A DNA stretch of 64,000 nt, from positions 2,480,001 through 2,544,000 of the forward strand of contig NZ_CP021404.1 in the NCBI RefSeq assembly GCF_002504165.1. The letters are read 5' to 3'. Shown here piece by piece: positions 19,831 to 28,193 of the stretch (position 1 is its first letter; every line of letters starts with the position of its first letter). The notes beneath the pieces are model-generated. The model saw only the letters and a list, made by a program, of their open reading frames with translations, had not been told where the DNA came from and did not search any database. A program made the translations under genes and the position numbers. The DNA comes from Pacificitalea manganoxidans. GTDB taxonomy: Bacteria > Pseudomonadota > Alphaproteobacteria > Rhodobacterales > Rhodobacteraceae.

Positions 19831-21102
19831 TCAGACCCGCCGCGCCGCGCCCCGCGACAGATCGAACACGCCGTAGGCCGCGATCACCAGAAAACATAAA
19901 CCCGGCACGATATAGGACAGCGCCGGGCCGAACCCGTCCAGCAGCGCGCCCTGCACCATCGGCATCAGCGCGCCGCCAAGGATCGCCATGACCAGCCCCG
20001 CCGCGCCAAACTTGGTATCCTCGCCCAGCCCATGCAGCGCGAGCCCGTAGATCGTCGGGAACATCAGCGACAACGACACCGACAGCGCCACCACGGCCCA
20101 GACCCCCGGCACACCCGGCACCACCACGGCGATGAGGCTCAATGCGCTGCCCGACAGCGCCATCACGGTCAACAGCAACGCCGGGCGCACCAGCCCCATC
20201 GCCCATGTCATCACAAAGCGCGAGATCAGAAACACGATCAGCGAGGCCTGCAAATACCACCCCGCGCCCGCCTCGTTCACGCCCAGCGCGGCCATCACGT
20301 ATTGCAGGGTAAAGGTCCATGTGCAGGTCTGCGCCGCCACGTTGAAAAACTGCGCCACCACCCCGAACGTGTAATGCCGGTTGCCCAGCAGCCGCCGCAG
20401 GGTCGCACCAAACGCCACATTGCCGCCCGCCGCCTCCTGCCGCGTGCGCATGGGGCGCAGGGCGATGGCGATCCAGATCGCCACCAAAACAAAGGCAAAG
20501 CCGACATAGGGCAGCATCACCGCCTGCAACTCGTCGGAGCGGATCGCCAGCAGCGCCTCCGCGCCCAGCGCCGCGCGCTCCTCGGAACTTGCCGTGTTGA
20601 GGTTCGGCAGGATCAGCGCCGCTGACAAAAACACCCCGATATTGGTGCCCACCGGGTTGAACGCCTGCGCAAAATTCAGCCGCCGCGTCGCGTTGTCCTC
20701 GGGCCCCATCGCAATGACGAACGGATTGGCCGAGGTTTCAAGGATCGACAGCCCGCCCGCCAGCGTGAACAGCGCCAGGAGGAAATACCCGTAGGTCATC
20801 GCGATCGAGGCCGGATAGAACAAAAACGCCCCAAGGATCGCCAACCCCAGCCCGGTCAGCACGCCGGTCCGGTAGGAAAACCGGCGGTTGATGAAGGCGG
20901 CAGGCAGGGCCAGACAGAAATACGCGCCGTAATAGGCGAATTGCACCAGCGATGCCTGCAGCGTGCTCATCGAAAACACCCGCGAAAACACCTGCACCAG
21001 CGGATCGGTCATGTTCGCCGCCACGCCCCACGCGGCAAAGCAGACGACCAGCAGCGCAAACGGCAGTTTCATTCCAGGATATACGAAGTGCCGTTCGGCC
21101 AT
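19831..21102 (-). CDS. Sugar:proton symporter, MFS (FucP/NagP-like)
   Basis: 423-aa inner-membrane transporter with about 12 hydrophobic segments. LETSANPFVIAMGPEDNATR and LNFAQAFNPVGTNIGVFL are characteristic of the FucP/GluP/NagP branch that imports fucose, glucose, galactose or N-acetylglucosamine with protons. The start at 21102 (MAERHFVYPGMKLPF) has AAGGA upstream; residues further upstream are not protein-like. Its stop lies 188 bp upstream of zwf on the same strand, so it may help supply that pathway. The actual sugar is unknown. Confidence 0.9.
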   Translation of the reverse strand: MAERHFVYPGMKLPFALLVVCFAAWGVAANMTDPLVQVFSRVFSMSTLQASLVQFAYYGAYFCLALPAAFINRRFSYRTGVLTGLGLAILGAFLFYPASIAMTYGYFLLALFTLAGGLSILETSANPFVIAMGPEDNATRRLNFAQAFNPVGTNIGVFLSAALILPNLNTASSEERAALGAEALLAIRSDELQAVMLPYVGFAFVLVAIWIAIALRPMRTRQEAAGGNVAFGATLRRLLGNRHYTFGVVAQFFNVAAQTCTWTFTLQYVMAALGVNEAGAGWYLQASLIVFLISRFVMTWAMGLVRPALLLTVMALSGSALSLIAVVVPGVPGVWAVVALSVSLSLMFPTIYGLALHGLGEDTKFGAAGLVMAILGGALMPMVQGALLDGFGPALSYIVPGLCFLVIAAYGVFDLSRGAARRV

Positions 21103-21221
21103 GCTGTGTTCCTTGCTGGGGTCTGATCTGCGCGCCGCGGGCCGGGCCTTGGGCAATGTCGCCAAAGGCCGGGCGCGACGTGCGCGCTTCTTTCAGAACT
21201 CAGAAAGGAGGGAAAGCAGAT

Positions 21222-21698
21222 CTAGCGCCCGCTGGTTGCGCGCTCCAACTCGTCCGCGATCTGACGGCGCAGTTTGCGGCGGATTTCGGCGGCGCCGTGG
21301 CGGCAGCGCTCCACTTCGGTTTCGATGGTCAGCGCGGGCACTTCCGCCGGGCGGCCATCATCATCCATCGCGACCATCGTGAAATAGCAGGAATTGGTGT
21401 GCCGCGAACTGCCTGCGCGAATGTCTTGCGCCTCCACCCGGATGCCGACCTCCATGGAGGTGCGGCCCGTATGGTTGATGCTGGCGCGAAACGTCACCAG
21501 TTCGCCCACATTGATCGGCTCCTTGAACATCACCTGATCGACGGAAAGCGTCACCGCATAGCGCCCCGAATAGCGCGAGGCACAGGAAAACGCGACCCGG
21601 TCGAGCAGGTTCAACAAAGCGCCGCCATGCACCTTGCCGCTGAAATTCGCCATGTCAGGCGTCATCAACACGGTCATTTCCAGCTTGCGGGGGTCCAT
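21222..21698 (-). CDS. Acyl-CoA thioesterase (hotdog fold, YciA/BFIT-like)
   Basis: 158-aa cytosolic thioesterase that hydrolyses acyl-CoA. PDMANFSGKVHGGALLNLLD contains the N/D and HGG elements of the hotdog active site, followed by SVDQVMFKEPINVGELVTF and TSMEVGIRVEAQDI. A basic tail RRKLRRQIADELE ends the protein. The start at 21698 (MDPRKLEMTVLMTPDMANFS) is the family N-terminus. Directly upstream, between this gene and the diguanylate cyclase, is a 25-copy heptanucleotide array, so its promoter region or the upstream 3' end contains that repeat. Confidence 0.92.
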   Translation of the reverse strand: MDPRKLEMTVLMTPDMANFSGKVHGGALLNLLDRVAFSCASRYSGRYAVTLSVDQVMFKEPINVGELVTFRASINHTGRTSMEVGIRVEAQDIRAGSSRHTNSCYFTMVAMDDDGRPAEVPALTIETEVERCRHGAAEIRRKLRRQIADELERATSGR

Positions 21699-21832
21699 CG
21701 CTGCGTCCTTGGTCCGGGCCGTGCCGGAATGGCGTGCGGCATCTGGGTATCCGGGATGGCGGCCCGGCCCCGCGCGGTCAAGCGTCCCCGACCGCAATCC
21801 GCCCGCTGTGCCGGTTTCGCCACGCGCAGACG

Positions 21833-22010
21833 GCCCTTCGCCCTTCGCCCTTCGCCCTTCGCCCTTCGCCCTTCGCCCTTCGCCCTTCGCCCTTCGCCCT
21901 TCGCCCTTCGCCCTTCGCCCTTCGCCCTTCGCCCTTCGCCCTTCGCCCTTCGCCCTTCGCCCTTCGCCCTTCGCCCTTCGCCCTTCGCCCTTCGCCCTTC
22001 GCCCTTCGCC
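21833..22010. repeat. Heptanucleotide tandem repeat, 25 perfect copies of GCCCTTC
   Basis: Twenty-five uninterrupted units of GCCCTTC from 21833 to 22007, plus GCC. On the minus strand the unit reads GAAGGGC, purine-rich and Shine-Dalgarno-like. Because 7 is not a multiple of 3 all frames stay open through the array (periods of RPSPFAL or EGRRAKG), but no gene is called across it. It lies 108 bp after the stop of the diguanylate cyclase and 135 bp before the thioesterase start, both on the minus strand. Perfect homogeneity implies recent slippage, so copy number should vary between strains. The rest of the 420-bp gap (21699-22118) shows no gene. Confidence 0.97.
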
Positions 22011-22118
22011 ATGACAGGTTTCCCCGGCCCGGCTGCGACCGCAACAGGCGATTTGTCGGCTTCCCCCCGACAGCCTCGCGCCCCGGCCACCGCCCCAGCC
22101 CGCCGCCCGGCGCGGCAG

Positions 22119-23279
22119 TCACGGCGTCGCGGATGCGACGGTCGCCTGCGCCCGCCCGCGCGCCTTTGACGCGTAGAGCGCGCGGTCGGCATCCAGCAGC
22201 ACCTGCGCCACGCTGCCGATCCCCCGCGACACCGCAATGCCCGCGCTGGCCGAGATCAGACACTGCTGATCGCCATGCGGGATCGGCTTTTCGATCCGGG
22301 CGATGATCCGCAGCGCCAGTTGGCGCAACACCGTGTCATCCGTAACACGCGGGAAAATAAGGATGAATTCATCGCCGCCCGCCCGCGTCACGATATCCTC
22401 GCCGCGGGTTTCCTCGACCAGCACGCGCCCCACATGTTGCAGCACCGCATCGCCTGCCGCATGGCCCAGCCGGTCATTCACATCCTTGAAAAAATCCAGA
22501 TCCAGATGGATCAGGCCAAAGCCGCGGCCCGCCTCCTCCAACCGGGTCAGGACCTCATCCATCGCGCGCCGGTTGCCAAGTCCGGTCAGCGTATCGGTGA
22601 TGGCCTGCGCTTCGGCAGCGCTTTTGGCGCCTTGCAGCCGCAGGTTCAGCCGCCGGGATTCTTCCAGCGCGGCGGTATTCGCCTCCACCAGATAGAGCAG
22701 TTCGACAGCCAGATCCGTCGCCGCGAAATCCGAATTGCTCAGGGCGTATTGGCGCACGGCCTCCACCACCGAAATCCCGAAGCCCAGATTGACCAGCGCG
22801 CCCGCCCCCGTGCCCAGCGGCACGGCCAAGCCTTTGAAACTCGTGCGCGCGCCGGTGCGAAAGCCAAGGCTCAGCCGCCCGTCCGCCCGCAACAGCCCCG
22901 CGACATCGCGCACCCCCTGCGGACGCCGCAGCGTGAACACATCGAAAAAGTCGCGCCCGGGCAATGGCGTCTCGGCGCAGATCCTCTGCAATGTCGGGCC
23001 GACACTGGTGATGGTGCCGCAGGCATCGACGCGCAGATGCATCGGCATCAACAGATCCATCGCCCGCGCCGAAAGCTGCGGCGCAGGCAGACCCGCCGCC
23101 TCATCCGCACATCCCCGTGCGCCCTGCTCTGCCGACCCACGCAGGGGCGCATCCCGCCCCGCCTGCGGGCCCGCTCCGCGCACAGTCGCGCCCCCGCCCA
23201 ACGGCGCCGGTCGCCGCTCCCTGCCGTCCGGTCCAGCTTCGGACGGGCGGCGGGCCTCCTCAGGGGTGCCGGACGTCAT
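22119..23279 (-). CDS. Diguanylate cyclase with H-NOX-associated N-terminal domain
   Basis: 386-aa c-di-GMP synthase. Residues 1-70 are low complexity. Residues about 75-180 (LLMPMHLRVDACGTITSVG onward) resemble the heme-NO-binding-associated PAS-like domain. A coiled-coil-like helix lies at 195-228, and then the GGDEF domain with the active site GGDEF at 301-305 and inhibitory I-site RGED at 292-295, five residues upstream as usual. Catalysis and product inhibition should both work. Its start overlaps the stop of the H-NOX-like gene by four bases, so the pair is a sensor-output unit on two chains. The frame ends 108 bp before the heptanucleotide array. Confidence 0.93.
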   Translation of the reverse strand: MTSGTPEEARRPSEAGPDGRERRPAPLGGGATVRGAGPQAGRDAPLRGSAEQGARGCADEAAGLPAPQLSARAMDLLMPMHLRVDACGTITSVGPTLQRICAETPLPGRDFFDVFTLRRPQGVRDVAGLLRADGRLSLGFRTGARTSFKGLAVPLGTGAGALVNLGFGISVVEAVRQYALSNSDFAATDLAVELLYLVEANTAALEESRRLNLRLQGAKSAAEAQAITDTLTGLGNRRAMDEVLTRLEEAGRGFGLIHLDLDFFKDVNDRLGHAAGDAVLQHVGRVLVEETRGEDIVTRAGGDEFILIFPRVTDDTVLRQLALRIIARIEKPIPHGDQQCLISASAGIAVSRGIGSVAQVLLDADRALYASKARGRAQATVASATP

Positions 23280-24169
23280 GGCGCAGGCTCCACCCCGTCA
23301 GGCTCCGCCGTTTCGCAAATCCCGGCCAGCGAGAAACTTCGCCCCTGATGAAATGTCGTATCCAGCAACCTGATTTCGATCACCGTGACATAGCGCAGGG
23401 TGCGGCTGCCAACGTGGGGAAAGGCCGAACCCGGCTCGCGCGCGATCAGCGGCGCGGACGTCGGATCACCCATCGGCTCGGCCGACATGTCGGGCGTGGG
23501 ATCAGCCATCGGCGCAGGCGGCATACCGCCCGTCGGCTCGGACACCGGCGCGGACACCGGCGCGCCCGTCGCCGCCGGCGGCATATCCGTCACCCGGCCC
23601 CGCAACGCCCCCGCCGCCTCCCCCACAGGGGGCGACGGCCCCGTCAGCGGTGCGCCATCGGGCATGTATTTCGGCCCGGCCAGCGGCTCCAGCAGCACCA
23701 GCGCGCCGTAATCATCGGCCATCGCCCGCAACACCCCGCTGATCAACGCGGCGGAGCGTGGCAGCCGGTGCCGCACCAGCAGCCAATAACACCCGTCGCC
23801 CAGATCCGAGAGTTCCAGCCCCGGCACATCCAGATCCGGCAGGGCCAGCTTTGCCCGGTCCGGCAGATCGTCGAGCGAATGCAGAAATTCCTCGAACGTA
23901 TCGCCCCCGAACCGCAGCAGACGCCGCAGGCGACTGCCGGTGCCGGTGCACAGATAGGTGCCCAGATCCTCCAGCAGCGCGATCTCGGGCTTGTTCAACT
24001 GCTCCGCCGCGTGGCGCAGCACCGCATGGGTCAGCGCATCATCATAGGTGAGCATGGCTTCGAACCCATGCGGGCCCAGACCGACATCGCGGCTGATCTG
24101 CGTCCACAGGCGCGTGCCATAGGTATCCGTGACAAAGCACTGGATCGCCCGATTGATGAGCCCGTGCAT
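23276..24169 (-). CDS. H-NOX-like protein lacking the canonical heme ligand
   Basis: 297-aa protein whose first 180 residues follow the heme-NO/oxygen-binding (H-NOX) fold: MHGLINRAIQCFVTDTYGTR, LTYDDALTHAVLRHAAEQL and FGGDTFEEFLHSLDDLPDRA. In typical H-NOX the helix after FL.NLD carries the heme His (near residue 102); here that place reads DLP, with Pro103. The YxSxR heme-propionate motif (131-135 in the numbering of the Thermoanaerobacter protein) appears as LVRHR, so only the Arg remains. A second half (180-255) is a Pro/Met/Gly-rich linker with repeated EPMGDPT-like steps, followed by a conserved-looking strand RTLRYVTVIEIRLLDTTF. Encoded with a diguanylate cyclase. It may sense something other than NO, or bind heme differently. 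Confidence 0.85.
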   Translation of the reverse strand: MHGLINRAIQCFVTDTYGTRLWTQISRDVGLGPHGFEAMLTYDDALTHAVLRHAAEQLNKPEIALLEDLGTYLCTGTGSRLRRLLRFGGDTFEEFLHSLDDLPDRAKLALPDLDVPGLELSDLGDGCYWLLVRHRLPRSAALISGVLRAMADDYGALVLLEPLAGPKYMPDGAPLTGPSPPVGEAAGALRGRVTDMPPAATGAPVSAPVSEPTGGMPPAPMADPTPDMSAEPMGDPTSAPLIAREPGSAFPHVGSRTLRYVTVIEIRLLDTTFHQGRSFSLAGICETAEPDGVEPAP

Positions 24170-24259
24170 TCCATTCCCCTAATTCCTGCAGCCCACACCC
24201 TACGGACCACAGGTTAAGGAACACCGAATTGACGCCAAGTCGCCGCGCACAAAGGCGGA

Positions 24260-24973
24260 TCAGACGGGCGGCAGACCCAGCCATGCGGGCAGCGCGCCAA
24301 TATCGTCCAGCACGGCACAGGCCTCGGCGGCCAGATCATCGGCCTCCGCCAACCCGGTCAGCACCGCGACCACCGGCATCCCCGCCGCCCGCCCCGCGCG
24401 CAGGTCATGGGTGCTGTCGCCGACCATCACCACCTCTGCGCTGGGCAGATCCAGCCCGGCGGCAAAGGCATGGCACATGCCGGGGGCGGGCTTGGCGCCG
24501 TGGCCGCTATCCGCGCCGATGATCCGCTCGAACCGGTCGGCCACGCCCAGCCGCGCCAGTTGCTGGCGTGTCGCGTCCTCCTGATCGTTGGTCGCAATGC
24601 CCAGCAGATAGCCTGCCCCGCGCAGCCGGTCGAACAGCGGCGCAAGCGCGACGGCGGGCACCGGCTCCACCTGTTCCGCCATCGCAGCCATCCGCGCCAG
24701 CAGCACATGATCGGGCAGGCTCAGCAATGGCCGCAGAAGCGCCATCGTCTCGGCCTGCGTGCCCGCCACCAGCGGGCTGTCGCGCAGAACCCGGCGCGCG
24801 ACGGGATCGACCCCGGTCACCCGCGCCACCTGTTCGGGGTCGCCGCCCCCCTCGCGCGCGAGCGCCATCATCAGGTCGCTCAACGCCGCGCCCCATGTGC
24901 GCTGGAAATCAAACAGCGTGCCGTCCTTGTCGAACAGAATGGCGCGCAGCGGCTGCGGCGCAGGCACCGTCAC
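24260..24973 (-). CDS. HAD-family phosphatase (phosphoglycolate phosphatase-like)
   Basis: 237-aa haloacid-dehalogenase hydrolase. Motif I is FDKDGTLFD, with the nucleophile Asp and the acid/base Asp two residues later. Motif II is in GIATNDQEDA, and motifs III/IV are GAKPAPGM and VVMVGDSTHDLRAGRAAG. The start appears to be GTG at 24973 overlapping the TGA of the DUF3572 gene (GTGA), so it is translationally coupled; a second GTG is two codons downstream. The substrate is probably a small phosphate ester such as 2-phosphoglycolate, which cannot be distinguished here. Confidence 0.9.
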   Translation of the reverse strand: MTVPAPQPLRAILFDKDGTLFDFQRTWGAALSDLMMALAREGGGDPEQVARVTGVDPVARRVLRDSPLVAGTQAETMALLRPLLSLPDHVLLARMAAMAEQVEPVPAVALAPLFDRLRGAGYLLGIATNDQEDATRQQLARLGVADRFERIIGADSGHGAKPAPGMCHAFAAGLDLPSAEVVMVGDSTHDLRAGRAAGMPVVAVLTGLAEADDLAAEACAVLDDIGALPAWLGLPPV

Positions 24974-25248
24974 GTCCAATGCGGCAATTGCCCGCCCGGC
25001 AATGCGGCGCGCGCTTGCATCGGGGTCTCGTAGCTCAGCTGCGCCGCGTCGCAGAAGCCGATGACCCACCTGTCGTCCATCACAAGGAAATCCAGCACCG
25101 AGGCCAGCGTTTCAGGCGCATCCCCCGCGCCACGCAGATCGTCGAGCCCCAGCCCGGTCGCGCCCATGAACACCTCCAGCAGCCCGTCTTCGGCCGCGAT
25201 CCAGCCCAGCGCCCTCAGGGCAATCGTTTCGGCATGTTCGGGGGTCAT
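24970..25248 (-). CDS. DUF3572 family protein
   Basis: 92-aa alpha-helical soluble protein starting MTPEHAETIALRALGWIAAE, the DUF3572 signature; DRWVIGFCDAAQLSYETPMQ is the conserved C-terminal block. It has a good ribosome site (GAAGGAGCGGTAA). It is divergent from the PleD-like gene, a neighbourhood repeatedly seen in alphaproteobacteria, and coupled to the HAD phosphatase downstream. Function unknown. Confidence 0.88.
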   Translation of the reverse strand: MTPEHAETIALRALGWIAAEDGLLEVFMGATGLGLDDLRGAGDAPETLASVLDFLVMDDRWVIGFCDAAQLSYETPMQARAALPGGQLPHWT

Positions 25249-25416
25249 TTACCGCTCCTTCAGAATAGTTTCCGCGATCGCAACACAATCTTAACCATCG
25301 CGGGCGCATCAAGATCGGGTCAGCCATGTCGCTCGCCGCGCGCAGGCCGCCGGACCGTTCCGGCAACGCAGACTGGCCCATCCGGGCCGCGCGACGGGCA
25401 GTTGCCGGAGGTATCG

Positions 25417-27093
25417 GTGCCAGGACGCATCCTCATCATCGACCCGGTCGAAATCAACCGGATCGCCCTGAACGTCAAGCTGTCGCGCGCCTGCTATGAC
25501 GTCCAGCTGGCCGCGTCGCTGCGCGATGGGGTGCGGATGCTGCGGGCCGCGCTTCCCGATCTACTGCTGATCTCGCTACGGACCGCGCCGACGGACAGGC
25601 CAGCCCCTGCTGCCCCCTCTGCAAAAGGCGCCAAGCGCAGCAGGTCCGATCCCACGGACACGGCGCTGCGGCTTTGCCGGGAATTGCGGCGCTGGCCGGT
25701 CAGCGCGGATTTGCCCGTCATCGTGCTCACCGATCCCGATCCGCCCGACCTGCGCCTGCGCGCGTTGGAGGCCGGGGCGACCGATGTCATGGCCGAACCC
25801 GGCGATGCGTTGCTGCTCGCGCGGCTGCGCTCCTTGGTCCGCCTGCGTCATATGGAGGAGGAGCTGACCCTGCGCGGCGATGGTCCGGACCTGTTCGCGA
25901 TGGCGGAGCCGGTCACCCCCTTCACCCCCGCCGCGCCGGTCCATTCCCGCGCCACGCCCGCCGGGCTGGCGAGCCCCGGCCTTCCGCCCCAAACCTCCAC
26001 GCCGCCCCCCTTCACGCCGCCGGAGCGCCCTCGCCTGCCAGCCCGCCGCGCCAGCGACAGCTTTGATACGCCCCCGGTGACGGAGCCCGCATTGCAGGGA
26101 CGCGTGGCGCTGGTCGGTGCCACCCCCGCGCAGGCGCTGATCTGGCAGCAGGCGCTGCGCCCGCACCTGCCGTGGCCGCTGACCGCCATGACCCGCGAGC
26201 AGGCGCTGACCTTGGCCGATCCCGCCCGCGCGCCCGACCTGCTGGTCATCGCGCCGCAGCCCGAACAGGGCAGCGCCCTACCGCTTCTGGCCGAGCTGCG
26301 CAGCCGCTGTGAATTACGCTTCTCGAAACTCCTCGTCACCCTGCCCGCCGAGCAGACGGATACAGCGGCGATGGCGCTGGACCTTGGCGCCGCCGAGGTG
26401 CTGGCCGATGCGATAGACCCGCGCGAGCTTGCCCTGCGGCTGCGTGCCCAGTTCGCACGCAAGCACCGCGATGACCGCAGCCGCGCCCGGCTGCGCGACG
26501 GGCTGCGCGCCGCCTATACCGATTCGCTGACCGGGCTTTATAACCGGCGTTACGCGCTGGAACATCTCGACGCCCTGCGCGCGGGCTCTGGCGGTATGCG
26601 GCGCGGATTTGCCGTGCTGCTGCTGGATCTCGACCGGTTCAAACAGATCAACGACCGCCACGGCCACCCCACCGGCGACCGGGTGCTATGCGTGGTGGCC
26701 GACCTGCTGCGCGCCAACCTGCGCACCGGCGATGTCGCCGCACGGATCGGCGGGGACGAATTTCTGGTGCTGCTGTCGGAAACCAGCGATGGCGCGGCGC
26801 GCAGCGCGGCGGAACGGCTTTGCGCCCGCATCGCCGCCGCGCCGGTGCTCATCGCCCCGCCCGCAGCGGCCCGGCCCGGCCCGATCCTGCATCAGACCAT
26901 TTCGGTGGGCGTGCTGCCGATCCCCGCAGGCTCCGGCGCCGTGCCCGATGCCGCATCGCTGATCGCGGCGGCGGATCAGGCGCTCTATCGGGCCAAGCGC
27001 GCGGGCCGCAACCGGGTCGCCGCCGCCACGCAACTGCCCCGCGTCGTCCGCCCCCGCACGCCCCGCGTCACATCTGGACCGCGGCAGCCTTGA
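25417..27093 (+). CDS. pleD: PleD-like response regulator / diguanylate cyclase with degenerate receiver
   Basis: 558-aa protein with REC-REC-GGDEF layout. The start is GTG at 25417, preceded by GGAGG. The first receiver begins VPGRILIIDPVEINRIALN: Asp9 is kept, the second acidic residue is Pro10, and the phospho-acceptor position (D53 in Caulobacter PleD) is Ser53 in DLLLISLRTAP. The conserved Lys of TKP is replaced (MAEPG). A Pro-rich linker at about 150-215 leads to a second receiver-like domain (about 220-345), also without an obvious acceptor Asp. The cyclase is intact: GGDEF at 445-449, I-site RTGD at 436-439. It is probably activated by something other than canonical phosphorylation. 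Its last 26 bases overlap the 3' end of the convergent oxidoreductase gene. Confidence 0.92.
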   Translation: MPGRILIIDPVEINRIALNVKLSRACYDVQLAASLRDGVRMLRAALPDLLLISLRTAPTDRPAPAAPSAKGAKRSRSDPTDTALRLCRELRRWPVSADLPVIVLTDPDPPDLRLRALEAGATDVMAEPGDALLLARLRSLVRLRHMEEELTLRGDGPDLFAMAEPVTPFTPAAPVHSRATPAGLASPGLPPQTSTPPPFTPPERPRLPARRASDSFDTPPVTEPALQGRVALVGATPAQALIWQQALRPHLPWPLTAMTREQALTLADPARAPDLLVIAPQPEQGSALPLLAELRSRCELRFSKLLVTLPAEQTDTAAMALDLGAAEVLADAIDPRELALRLRAQFARKHRDDRSRARLRDGLRAAYTDSLTGLYNRRYALEHLDALRAGSGGMRRGFAVLLLDLDRFKQINDRHGHPTGDRVLCVVADLLRANLRTGDVAARIGGDEFLVLLSETSDGAARSAAERLCARIAAAPVLIAPPAAARPGPILHQTISVGVLPIPAGSGAVPDAASLIAAADQALYRAKRAGRNRVAAATQLPRVVRPRTPRVTSGPRQP

Positions 27094-28039
27094 CCTGATC
27101 GATCATCGCCTGGGTGCCGCGCGAAAATTCCAGCGGCACCGCATAGGCGTCGCCCCCGCGCACCGCGCGGCCAAAGGCCTCGACCTGCAACACATAATGA
27201 TTGTCCGAGGTGAACCGCCGCACCTCCGCCTGCTGGCCATCGCGGTGCAACTCCACCCGCGCCTCGCCGAACACCGTCGGATTGAACGGCGCGCTCATGC
27301 GGATGCTGCCCCGGTCGCCCTGAAACGTCACCTCCTGCCGCGGGGCGAGCCGGGTCGACACGGTCCCGCCATAGGTAAAGCCGGGGAAATCGGCCCAGAC
27401 CTGCACGAACGTGTCGACCTCGTTCTCGACCTTCCAGCGCGCCATCACGGCCTCTGGCTCCTGCCCGGTGGCATAGCGCACGCCGCCAAAGGCATAGACC
27501 CCGATATCCGGCAGCACGCCGCCGCCCGCCTCGACCCGGTTGCGGATATTGCCCGGATCGGGGTTGTTGAACGAAAACGCGACATCGACATGGCGCAGCG
27601 TGCCAACCTCTCCGGCGTCCAGCATATCGCGCACGCAGGTCCATTGCGGGTGATGCACGATCATGAATGCCTCGGCGATGACCAGCCCGGTTTCGTCGCG
27701 CAGGGCGATCAACTGATCGATCTCAGGGGCGGTCATGGCGATGGGCTTTTCGCACAAAACATGCTTGCCCGCGCGGGCGGCCTTCTGCGTCCATTCGACA
27801 TGCAGGTGGTTCGGCAGCGGAATATAGATCGCGTCGATCTCCGGGTCCGCCAGCAGCGCGTCGTAGCTGTCATGCACCCGCACACCGGGGGCAAAGGCAC
27901 GAAACGGCTCCGCCTTGGCTGCGCTCGATGTGGCGATGGCGGCGAATTCTGCGCCCTCGGCGGCGTGAATGGCACGGGCCATGTGCTGCAATGCAAAATT
28001 GGCGGCACCCAGCACGCCCCATCTGACGGGTTCGGACAT
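27068..28039 (-). CDS. Gfo/Idh/MocA-family oxidoreductase
   Basis: 323-aa NAD(P)-dependent dehydrogenase of the glucose-fructose oxidoreductase type. The Rossmann loop is WGVLGAANFALQHMARAI, and the active-site block HVLCEKPIAMTAPEIDQLI holds the conserved Lys of EKP. IYIPLPNHLHVEWTQKAARAG is the second family block. The ATG at 28039 has GAGGAG seven bases upstream, preferred over a GTG one codon earlier. It acts on a sugar or cyclitol; the substrate is not readable. It is convergent and overlapping by 26 bp with the PleD-like gene. Confidence 0.92.
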   Translation of the reverse strand: MSEPVRWGVLGAANFALQHMARAIHAAEGAEFAAIATSSAAKAEPFRAFAPGVRVHDSYDALLADPEIDAIYIPLPNHLHVEWTQKAARAGKHVLCEKPIAMTAPEIDQLIALRDETGLVIAEAFMIVHHPQWTCVRDMLDAGEVGTLRHVDVAFSFNNPDPGNIRNRVEAGGGVLPDIGVYAFGGVRYATGQEPEAVMARWKVENEVDTFVQVWADFPGFTYGGTVSTRLAPRQEVTFQGDRGSIRMSAPFNPTVFGEARVELHRDGQQAEVRRFTSDNHYVLQVEAFGRAVRGGDAYAVPLEFSRGTQAMIDQVKAAAVQM

Positions 28040-28100
28040 CACGGTCTCCTCGGTAGGGATGTTGCCGCCACCATAGTCGCCCGCGCTTGAATTGAAACGG

Positions 28101-28129
28101 AAAACGCCGCCCCGGCGGGGAGCGGCGTT
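28101..28129 (-). terminator. Intrinsic terminator of rpoH
   Basis: AACGCCGC (28103-28110) pairs with GCGGCGTT (28122-28129), with a GC-rich loop and an AAAA run on the left, which becomes a U-tract on the minus strand. It lies 65 bp past the rpoH stop. Confidence 0.85.
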
Positions 28130-28193
28130 CTGTGTCGGGTCATGGCGGGGTGGTGTGCAGGGCTCGCGCGCCGCACCGAACCAAAGCGCGCGC

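Noticed and set aside
21833-22010. CRISPR-like repeat array
   Set aside because: Repeats are only 7 bp with no spacers and there are no cas genes nearby; it is a simple tandem repeat.
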